A stretch of 10,929 nt of DNA from JABCPE02 sp963520375. GTDB taxonomy: Bacteria > Bacteroidota > Bacteroidia > Flavobacteriales > Weeksellaceae. This document shows positions 5,560 to 10,929 of this stretch, piece by piece (positions within the stretch are counted from its first letter, which is position 1; each line of letters opens with the position of its first letter). Position numbers and translations under genes: made by a program. The notes beneath the pieces were generated by a model. That model was not told where the DNA came from. It did no database searches and saw only the letters and a list, made by a program, of their open reading frames with translations. The stretch spans positions 1 to 10,929 of the forward strand of contig CAUQQF010000033.1 in assembly GCA_963520375.1 (NCBI GenBank), read 5' to 3'.

Positions 5560-7356
5560 ATGAATAAAAAGTTGTTTAGCATAATGTTTTTAGGAACATT
5601 AGCTACTTTTTCTGCTCAAGAAAAGCAAATAGATGAGGTGCTGGTACAGGGAAAATTCTTTGAAACTCCCTACCAAAAGGTCAATGAAAACATAGTAGTT
5701 ATCCAGCATAAAGAAATAGAGCAGTCTCCTGCCAAGAGTATAGATGAACTCCTACAGCAGTACACAGGAGTGGATATCAGAAAAAGAGGCGGAAATGGTG
5801 TTTTGTCTGATATCTCTATCCGTGGAGGGTCTTATGACCAAGTTTTGATTTTGGTGAATGGCATCCGTATGAACGACAGCCAGACAGGGCATAATAGTTT
5901 CAATATTCCTATAGACCTCTCTAATGTAGAGCAGATAGAAATCGTAAAAGGTCCTGCTGCAAGGCGTTTTGGGAATAATGCCTATGCAGGAGTTATCAAC
6001 ATCATTACTAAAACACACAAAGAAAAAACAGTAAAAATAACTGCCGAAGGTGGAGATTTTGAAGCGTATTCTTTGGGTGCAAATATCAATTTGGGCGGAG
6101 AGAAGTTTTCCCAGTCTTTACAGGCGAATACGGCTTATTCCACAGGATACCGTTACAATACAGACTATCAGATTAGAAATGTTTTTTATCAAAATCAACT
6201 TGATATTAAAAACGGGAAAGTGGGAATTCAGGCTGGTTTCAGCGAAAAGAAATTCGGTTCAAATAGCTTCTATGGTTCTTCTGCCGACCAGTACGAAGAA
6301 ACACAGGCGTCCATCGTAAGTATGGCATACAGACAGAAGCTGGGAAACTGGGGGCTGAATGCCAATGCCTACTGGCGTAGAGGACAGGATATGTATCTAT
6401 GGAGAAGATATAATCCTGCCGCATACAGAAATATGCACATTGGGAATAATGTAGGAGGGCAGCTAAATGCCAACTATCAATCTGTAATAGGGACTACGGG
6501 ACTTGGGGTAGAGCTTAGAAAAGAATTTTTAGCGAGTAATAACTTGGGGCATAGAAACCGCTTTTTGACTCAGGTTTTCTTTGAACATCATTTCTCTTTT
6601 TTCAGTGAAAAATTGCAGATTGTCCCTGGGATTTCTTGGGCAAATTATAACACGGTAGGGAATTTCTTCTACCCAGGTGTAGATGTAGGATTTAATTTTA
6701 ATGAAAATAATAAAATCTACGCCAATGTAGCGAAAGTCAATAGAATTCCTACTTTTACTGAACTATATTACTCTGATGCAGGAAATATAGGTGATGCTGA
6801 TTTAAAGCCAGAAAGTGCGATTTCTTCAGAGGTGGGCTATCGTTATCAAAACCCTAAAATCACAGCGAAAGTTAGTGGTTTTATGAGAAATTCTAGCAAT
6901 GCCCTAGATTGGGTAAGAAATACATCTGCCGAAAAATGGGCATCAAAAAATATAGGAGATATCAATCTGAAAGGGGTAGAAGTGGAGTTTAGCCATAGAC
7001 CTGTGGATTGGTTCAGTTATTCTGCGGGATATACTTATATTGATAATAAGAGAGAAACCGAGGGTTATGCATTCTCTAAATATGCACTAGAAAACCTAAA
7101 ACACCAGCTGGTGGGTAAAGTAGAAGCCAGATTTTTGAAATATTTCTCTAATCAGTTGATTTATAGATATAACCAAAGATTGGATTTCCTAAGTTATCAT
7201 CTACTGGATTATAAAATTTCTTTCAAGAGAAATGGACTGGATATTTATGGGTTAATCAATAATGTGACCAATACCCAGTATGAAGAAATAGCGCTGGTTC
7301 CACTTCCTAAAAGATGGTTCCATGTAGGAATTTCTTACACTATAAAGATGAACTAA
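5560..7356 (+). CDS. TonB-dependent outer-membrane receptor (BtuB/siderophore-receptor type)
   Basis: This 598-residue outer-membrane transporter takes up a scarce ligand using TonB and the proton motive force. Residues 1-19 are a signal peptide (cleavage FSA/Q). A TonB-box-like IDEVLVQG follows at 24-31. The plug domain spans about 40-155, with IDELLQQYTGVDIRKRG (61-77), ISIRGGSYDQVLILVNG (85-101) and IEIVKGPAARRFG (126-138) ending in GVINIITK (144-151). The remainder is a 22-strand-type barrel rich in alternating aromatic residues. It lacks the N-terminal carboxypeptidase-like domain of SusC-type receptors, and no SusD partner is adjacent, so a polysaccharide system is unlikely. The compact length recalls BtuB-like and siderophore receptors, but the ligand cannot be told from sequence. 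The chain ends YTIKMN rather than on the usual terminal aromatic residue. It appears to be a single-gene unit with its own promoter and terminator. Confidence 0.93.
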   Translation: MNKKLFSIMFLGTLATFSAQEKQIDEVLVQGKFFETPYQKVNENIVVIQHKEIEQSPAKSIDELLQQYTGVDIRKRGGNGVLSDISIRGGSYDQVLILVNGIRMNDSQTGHNSFNIPIDLSNVEQIEIVKGPAARRFGNNAYAGVINIITKTHKEKTVKITAEGGDFEAYSLGANINLGGEKFSQSLQANTAYSTGYRYNTDYQIRNVFYQNQLDIKNGKVGIQAGFSEKKFGSNSFYGSSADQYEETQASIVSMAYRQKLGNWGLNANAYWRRGQDMYLWRRYNPAAYRNMHIGNNVGGQLNANYQSVIGTTGLGVELRKEFLASNNLGHRNRFLTQVFFEHHFSFFSEKLQIVPGISWANYNTVGNFFYPGVDVGFNFNENNKIYANVAKVNRIPTFTELYYSDAGNIGDADLKPESAISSEVGYRYQNPKITAKVSGFMRNSSNALDWVRNTSAEKWASKNIGDINLKGVEVEFSHRPVDWFSYSAGYTYIDNKRETEGYAFSKYALENLKHQLVGKVEARFLKYFSNQLIYRYNQRLDFLSYHLLDYKISFKRNGLDIYGLINNVTNTQYEEIALVPLPKRWFHVGISYTIKMN

Positions 7357-7360
7357 AAAC

Positions 7361-7397
7361 AATAAATCGTGCTTTTCGGCACGATTTATTTTATTTT
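7361..7397. terminator. Bidirectional terminator between the TonB receptor and DUF3108 genes
   Basis: A perfect 12-bp stem (7361-7372 with 7379-7390) closes a TTTTCG loop, with CGTGC/GCACG as its core. A T-rich run follows on the plus strand, and the minus-strand continuation GTTTTTAG is T-rich too. It fills the 34-nt gap and abuts the stop codon of the DUF3108 gene, serving both convergent genes. Confidence 0.9.
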
Positions 7398-8155
7398 TTA
7401 AAATCCAAATTGTATTTTAGGTTAGAATATCCACTGATGCTGGCTTTTAGTGAGCCTACGAGGAGTTTTGCCTCCATTTCTACAGGGATATGGTTTTGGT
7501 CATTGGTTACCCACATGGTTACTCCTTCTTTTTCTTTAAATATTCTTCCGCTCTGTACAGATGGAACTATTTTAAGACATTCTATTTTCCCAAATTTGGT
7601 TTTCTTTTTTTCTACACCTACTATTTTCAGCATGAAAGGGTAGGTTTCATCATCTATCCAGACCGTCAGTTTCACTTGGTTTCCTACTTTTAGCTTGCTG
7701 CTGTCCATATTTCTTAGATAATAAAAAGCAGAAAGCATATCTTGTATTCCCTCAAAAGTGTTGAAATTTCGTGAGTTTTTTTTGAGTTTGTCATACAGAA
7801 CCAAAGTCTTGTTGTCGTGGTTAAAAGTAGTCTCATAGTGCCTTCTGTAGCTTCCTTCGGAGATATTTCTCACATAGAAGCTGGGTAGCCCAGTCGCCAG
7901 ATCTATATAGCTTTCATAGACATCGTTTACCTTGAAAAAAGTATTGACAATCCCTGTGCTTTTCCCTGTTCCTATCACACGAAGATGGTCTTTGCCTTTG
8001 TAATTTACTTGGCTAGTGGTAAGTTCTGCTGTTCCCGCATTGATGAATCCGTAGTGTATTCTGTATGATATTTTCTCTCCGTTGTTAATGTGATTCAGCT
8101 GTGCCGAGACCATAGCCGAAACCCAAAGCATAAACATTGCAAAAATCTTATTCAT
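7391..8155 (-). CDS. Exported DUF3108 family protein
   Basis: This 254-residue protein has an N-terminal signal peptide (residues 1-18, cleavage VSA/Q). The mature part fits DUF3108: the opening GEKISYRIHYGFINAGTAEL (27-46), a mid-region GIQDMLSAFYYLRN (136-149), then KVGNQVKLTVWIDDETYPFML (157-177) and a C-terminal MWVTNDQNHIPVEMEAKLLVGSLKASI stretch (214-240). The family is mostly beta-strand, periplasmic, common in Bacteroidota and Proteobacteria, and of unknown function. Its fold is thought to resemble lipid- or polymer-binding envelope proteins, which is weak guidance. The gene starts 58 nt after the korA stop on the same strand, so readthrough is possible. A near-match to the -7 consensus (AATATTTG, minus strand, 8183-8190) suggests it may also have its own promoter. 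Confidence 0.85.
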   Translation of the reverse strand: MNKIFAMFMLWVSAMVSAQLNHINNGEKISYRIHYGFINAGTAELTTSQVNYKGKDHLRVIGTGKSTGIVNTFFKVNDVYESYIDLATGLPSFYVRNISEGSYRRHYETTFNHDNKTLVLYDKLKKNSRNFNTFEGIQDMLSAFYYLRNMDSSKLKVGNQVKLTVWIDDETYPFMLKIVGVEKKKTKFGKIECLKIVPSVQSGRIFKEKEGVTMWVTNDQNHIPVEMEAKLLVGSLKASISGYSNLKYNLDFKK

Positions 8156-8213
8156 AGTTTTTTATTTAAGTATTCCTAATTATAGACAAATATTTTGCCA
8201 AACTTTTTTTTTC

Positions 8214-10043
8214 TTATTTCGCGCTTTCTTCTTTCACAAATTCTTCTATTTCCGAAGAGAGGAAAGGCGTTCCTTTTATCTTGTTAAAAGGGATGCATTT
8301 TATCTGATATTCATCTTGTATCAGGTGAATGAGCTGTCCGTTGTTGATTTCAGGGATAATGATTTTTTTAAACTTGCTCAGTTTCTCTCCCAAATCCTGT
8401 GGAAACGGCGCCAAATTTCTTAATTGAAGATGGGCAACAGAAACATTGTCCTGAAGCAGATTTTTTACCGCATCGCGGATGCTTCCATACGAAGATCCCC
8501 ATGAAAGTATCAGAATATCAGTGTTTTCTTTCCCTTGATCCAGAGTGAGCGGAGCATAAGAGTTTTTGATATTTTGAAATTTCTTTGCTCTTAATTTTAC
8601 CATTTTTTGATGATTTTCAGCATCATAGCTTACATTCCCTGTGTTTTCTTGTTTTTCCAATCCTCCTACAATGTGTTCCTTTCCTTTAGTGCCAGGAACG
8701 GCTATTTTCCTTGAAAGATTTTCTTCTCTTAGATACGGCAGATATTCGTTTTCATCAGGTTCTTTTATGAAAGGCGATTGGATTTTTGGTAAATTTTCAA
8801 AATTCGGAATCAGCCAAGGTTCGGTTCCATTTCCTAAATATCCATCTGAAAGAAGAATGACAGGCGTGGTGTATTCCAAAGCGATTTTCGCAGCCTCAAA
8901 AGCAGCCTCAAAGCAGTCAGAAGGCGACTGTGGCGCTATTACAGGAATGGGCGCTTCGCCGTTTCTTCCATGCACGGCTTGGAGCAGGTCGGCCTGTTCA
9001 GTCTTTGTAGGAAGTCCAGTGGAAGGTCCTCCTCGCTGTACATTTATAATGACCATGGGCAGTTCCAGCATAAAGCCTAATCCCAGCCCTTCTGTTTTTA
9101 GTGCCATTCCAGGGCCCGAAGTAGCAGTAACACCTAAATCCCCAGCAAAGGAAGCCCCAATGATAGAGGTCATGGCAGCGATTTCGTCTTCCGCCTGAAA
9201 GGTCTTGACACCCAGTGGTTTGTATTTAGCCAAATGATGTAGAATGTCTGATGCAGGAGTGATAGGATATCCGCCGTAGAAAACCTCCAAACCAGCTTTT
9301 TGTGCAGCTGATAAAATCCCCAAAACCACAGCTTCATTCCCTGAGATACTTCTGTAAGTTCCTTCCTGCATTTCAGCTTTTTCTACGGAATACCGCTCTG
9401 TGAAGATTTCCGCAATTTCACCATACTGATATCCAGCTTTTAGAACGCTGAGGTTAGCATCTCGAATTTCAGGTTTTTTTGAGAAATATTCCTCGATATG
9501 CTGTTTGGTTTGTTCTATATCTTTGGAAAACAGCCAGTAGATGAACCCTAGGGCAAACATATTTTTAGACCTGTCTTTTTCTTTTTGAGAAAGAGAAGTT
9601 TCTTTCAGTGCTTCCATGGTGTTTTTGGTAATGTCAATTTCATAAACCGTAAAATCACCTGATAAAGCCTCTAATGGAGAAGCCTCGTAACCAGCTAAGT
9701 TTAGATTTTTTCTATCAAAACCAGCAGAATTGCATATGATGATTCCTGCTTCTTTGACTTTACTAAGGTTTTTCTTTAGGGCAGCAGCGTTCATTGCGAC
9801 TAGAACATCACAAGCATCACCAGGAGAATTGATTTCCTTACTTCCAAAATGAATTTGGAACCCAGACACTCCCGCTATAGTTCCCGAAGGAGCACGGATT
9901 TCGGCAGGGAAATCGGGCAAAGTATTAAGGTCGTTTCCGAAAAAAGCCACAGTCTGGCTAAACTGCGCTCCTGTGAGCTGTATCCCATCTCCAGAGTCTC
10001 CAGCAAATAATATTACAGCATTTTTTAGTTCTTTTATATTCAT
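8214..10043 (-). CDS. korA: 2-oxoacid:acceptor oxidoreductase, alpha subunit (KorA type)
   Basis: This is the large subunit of a CoA-dependent 2-oxoacid:ferredoxin oxidoreductase, probably 2-oxoglutarate to succinyl-CoA plus CO2 with electrons passed to ferredoxin; the exact substrate is inferred. The 609 residues are the fused gamma-alpha form. The gamma domain (about 10-195) has the glycine loop AGDSGDGIQ (14-22) and a LPDFPAEIRAP segment (42-52). The alpha pyrimidine-binding domain (about 230-430) has YPITPAS (259-265), QAEDEIAA (283-290), TSGPGMALKTEG (308-319) and QRGGPSTGLPTKTEQ (336-350). The transketolase-C-like domain runs from about 500 to 605. No cluster-binding Cys motif is present, as expected: the thiamine diphosphate and 4Fe-4S sites lie on the beta subunit. 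Beta genes usually follow directly, but here a DUF3108 gene comes next. The gene has its own -7 box. Confidence 0.93.
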   Translation of the reverse strand: MNIKELKNAVILFAGDSGDGIQLTGAQFSQTVAFFGNDLNTLPDFPAEIRAPSGTIAGVSGFQIHFGSKEINSPGDACDVLVAMNAAALKKNLSKVKEAGIIICNSAGFDRKNLNLAGYEASPLEALSGDFTVYEIDITKNTMEALKETSLSQKEKDRSKNMFALGFIYWLFSKDIEQTKQHIEEYFSKKPEIRDANLSVLKAGYQYGEIAEIFTERYSVEKAEMQEGTYRSISGNEAVVLGILSAAQKAGLEVFYGGYPITPASDILHHLAKYKPLGVKTFQAEDEIAAMTSIIGASFAGDLGVTATSGPGMALKTEGLGLGFMLELPMVIINVQRGGPSTGLPTKTEQADLLQAVHGRNGEAPIPVIAPQSPSDCFEAAFEAAKIALEYTTPVILLSDGYLGNGTEPWLIPNFENLPKIQSPFIKEPDENEYLPYLREENLSRKIAVPGTKGKEHIVGGLEKQENTGNVSYDAENHQKMVKLRAKKFQNIKNSYAPLTLDQGKENTDILILSWGSSYGSIRDAVKNLLQDNVSVAHLQLRNLAPFPQDLGEKLSKFKKIIIPEINNGQLIHLIQDEYQIKCIPFNKIKGTPFLSSEIEEFVKEESAK

Positions 10044-10066
10044 AGGTGAATGAAAAAAATAATGCC

Positions 10067-10074
10067 CAAAGATA
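10067..10074 (-). promoter_or_regulatory. -7 promoter element for korA
   Basis: On the minus strand this reads TATCTTTG, an exact TAnnTTTG match ending 24 nt before the korA ATG. That predicts a leader of about 19 nt. No clear -33 TTG is seen at the standard distance. Confidence 0.5.
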
Positions 10075-10141
10075 TTAAATTTGTTTTTGAATAAAAGTTA
10101 TTGATTTTCAGTGAAATATGATTTTATGAATAAAAATCTAA

Positions 10142-10169
10142 TTTGGAATAAATAAAATTTGTATATTCG
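10142..10169 (+). promoter_or_regulatory. Candidate promoter for the rhodanese-cupin gene
   Basis: TTTG at 10142-10145 and TATATTCG at 10162-10169 are separated by 16 nt, close to the Bacteroidota -33/-7 arrangement, with one mismatch in the -7 box. The box ends 22 nt before the ATG at 10191. Confidence 0.5.
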
Positions 10170-10190
10170 CTGACTTTAAATATATAAGCT

Positions 10191-10820
10191 ATGAAGAAAA
10201 TTTTGTTTGCGATAGGATTTCTTTTGATTTCCACAGCAGAATTGGCAGCGCAGTCTTTGTCAGAAATTATTAATCAAAAAGAAACTATTTTAGTAGATGT
10301 AAGAACTCCAGAAGAATTTGCACAAGGAAATGTGAAAAATTCTATAAATATTCCAATCACAGAATTAGAAAATAACCTATCTAAACTGGAAGGAAAGAAA
10401 AATATAGTGGTATTTTGTAAGGCAGGAATAAGAGCCGCAAAAGCAGAAAAAATCCTTAAAGACAAAAAAATAAAGAATGTTTACAACGGAAAAACTTGGG
10501 AAAATGTAAAATCTTTGGTTAAAACCAATTTGGATAACTCTGAAAATTATAACTCTGAAAAGCCTCATTTTAATATACTGAGAGATTCAGAAAAAGTAAA
10601 ACAAGTAGCGGTATCATTAGGAAAGAATGGAGTTTTTAAAAAACATAAAACTTCTACGCCAGCTTCTTTGGTTGTTTTAAAAGGAGAAATCAAGTTTATT
10701 ATAAACGAACAAGAGATTATTTTAAAACCTAATGACTACTATGATATTCCAGTAGATGTGGAGCACGAATTGGTAGGTTTGTCCAAAGAAAATCTATTCG
10801 TAGTGACTAAACAAAAATAA
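10191..10820 (+). CDS. Exported rhodanese-cupin fusion protein
   Basis: This 209-residue protein has a signal peptide (1-20, cleavage LAA/Q), so it should act in the periplasm. Residues about 22-112 form a rhodanese domain: ILVDVRTPEEFAQGNV (33-48), SINIPI (51-56) and an active-site loop CKAGIRA with catalytic Cys76 (76-82). Rhodaneses carry sulfur as a Cys persulfide. After a linker rich in Asn, Ser and Glu, residues about 125-208 form a small cupin barrel with GVFKKHKTSTPASLVVLKG (147-165) and NDYYDIPVDVEHEL (181-194). Of the usual cupin metal ligands, His152 and His192 are visible, while the second His of the first motif appears replaced, so metal binding may be weak or lost. The substrate is unknown. 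The gene diverges from korA and ends at a strong terminator, so it appears to be transcribed alone. Confidence 0.88.
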   Translation: MKKILFAIGFLLISTAELAAQSLSEIINQKETILVDVRTPEEFAQGNVKNSINIPITELENNLSKLEGKKNIVVFCKAGIRAAKAEKILKDKKIKNVYNGKTWENVKSLVKTNLDNSENYNSEKPHFNILRDSEKVKQVAVSLGKNGVFKKHKTSTPASLVVLKGEIKFIINEQEIILKPNDYYDIPVDVEHELVGLSKENLFVVTKQK

Positions 10821-10840
10821 ATTTATTTAGACTAAAAAAT

Positions 10841-10875
10841 AAAACGCCGAGCAATTTTGCTCGGCGTTTTTCGGT
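10841..10875. terminator. Bidirectional terminator after the rhodanese-cupin gene
   Basis: A 13-bp stem (10841-10853 with 10858-10870) with core CGCCGAGC/GCTCGGCG closes a 4-nt loop. The plus strand runs into Ts within and after the stem; the minus strand continues into a long T-rich stretch. It probably terminates both the rhodanese-cupin gene and the minus-strand gene that ends at 10875. Confidence 0.9.
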
Positions 10876-10929
10876 TATTTATTTGGAATATTTTTTAGAA
10901 TATCTTTCAAGAAATCCCAGAATTTCTGT
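10875..10929 (-). CDS. Partial: C-terminal end of an unidentified minus-strand gene
   Basis: Reading the minus strand from the right edge, one frame gives QKFWDFLKDILKNIPNK and then TAA at 10875-10877. The peptide looks like an amphipathic helical C-terminus, and the stop sits 4 nt beyond the stem of a bidirectional terminator, as expected for a convergent gene. The first codon is cut by the window edge. The family cannot be identified from 17 residues. Confidence 0.55.
   Translation of the reverse strand, partial: QKFWDFLKDILKNIPNK

Noticed and set aside
8641..9198. 185-residue plus-strand open frame inside korA
   Set aside because: It is antisense to the conserved alpha domain of korA, and its Ser/Pro-rich translation reflects the codon use of the real gene.
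1..10929. CRISPR arrays, insertion sequences, tRNA or rRNA genes
   Set aside because: No regularly spaced repeats, transposase-like proteins, terminal inverted repeats or RNA gene sequences were seen on either strand.

Overview
The window looks like chromosomal DNA from a member of the Bacteroidota, class Flavobacteriia, most likely the Chryseobacterium/Riemerella/Elizabethkingia group (Weeksellaceae). The evidence is the low-GC DNA, a GldA-like gliding ABC ATPase, several exported proteins with Bacteroidota-type leaders, a DUF3108 protein, and start codons preceded by A-rich leaders rather than Shine-Dalgarno sites. Upstream of several genes there are boxes of the Bacteroidota -7 type (TAnnTTTG, or TAnnTTCG). 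The genus assignment is an inference from family resemblance; no RNA gene is present to fix it.

Left part (1-3040). A GldA-type ABC ATPase gene (minus) diverges from fhs, formate-tetrahydrofolate ligase (plus). fhs converges on a small NlpE-like lipoprotein gene (minus) across a strong bidirectional hairpin terminator. In fhs the promoter box appears to lie on top of the furthest-upstream possible start, so the GTG at 848 is preferred.

Middle part (about 3183-5222). Three minus-strand genes lie in visibly AT-richer DNA: a PD-(D/E)XK nuclease-superfamily protein, a secreted coiled-coil protein of unknown function, and a 95-residue receiver-like protein resembling the cyclic-phosphate-processing receiver (cREC) family. 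No recognisable -7 box precedes any of them, and an imperfect 30-31 bp tandem duplication sits between the second and third. This is the most accessory-looking part of the window and the best place to look for an undescribed function, but no system can be demonstrated from sequence alone. A gene-poor stretch of 337 bases follows (5223-5559). It holds several hairpins, an interrupted open frame and the next gene's promoter.

Right part (5560-10929). A TonB-dependent outer-membrane receptor gene (plus) converges on a DUF3108 gene (minus) through a bidirectional terminator. Upstream of the DUF3108 gene on the same strand is korA, the alpha (gamma-alpha fused) subunit of a 2-oxoacid:ferredoxin oxidoreductase, with no beta-subunit gene beside it. 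korA diverges from a gene for an exported rhodanese-cupin fusion. That gene ends at another bidirectional terminator facing what appears to be the 3' end of a further minus-strand gene cut by the window edge.

The genes do not form one pathway. Most are single-gene units separated by divergent promoters or convergent terminators. fhs and korA are central metabolism (one-carbon units; CoA-dependent 2-oxoacid oxidation). The receptor, DUF3108 protein, lipoprotein, coiled-coil protein and rhodanese-cupin protein are envelope proteins. No tRNA, rRNA, CRISPR array or insertion sequence was found.
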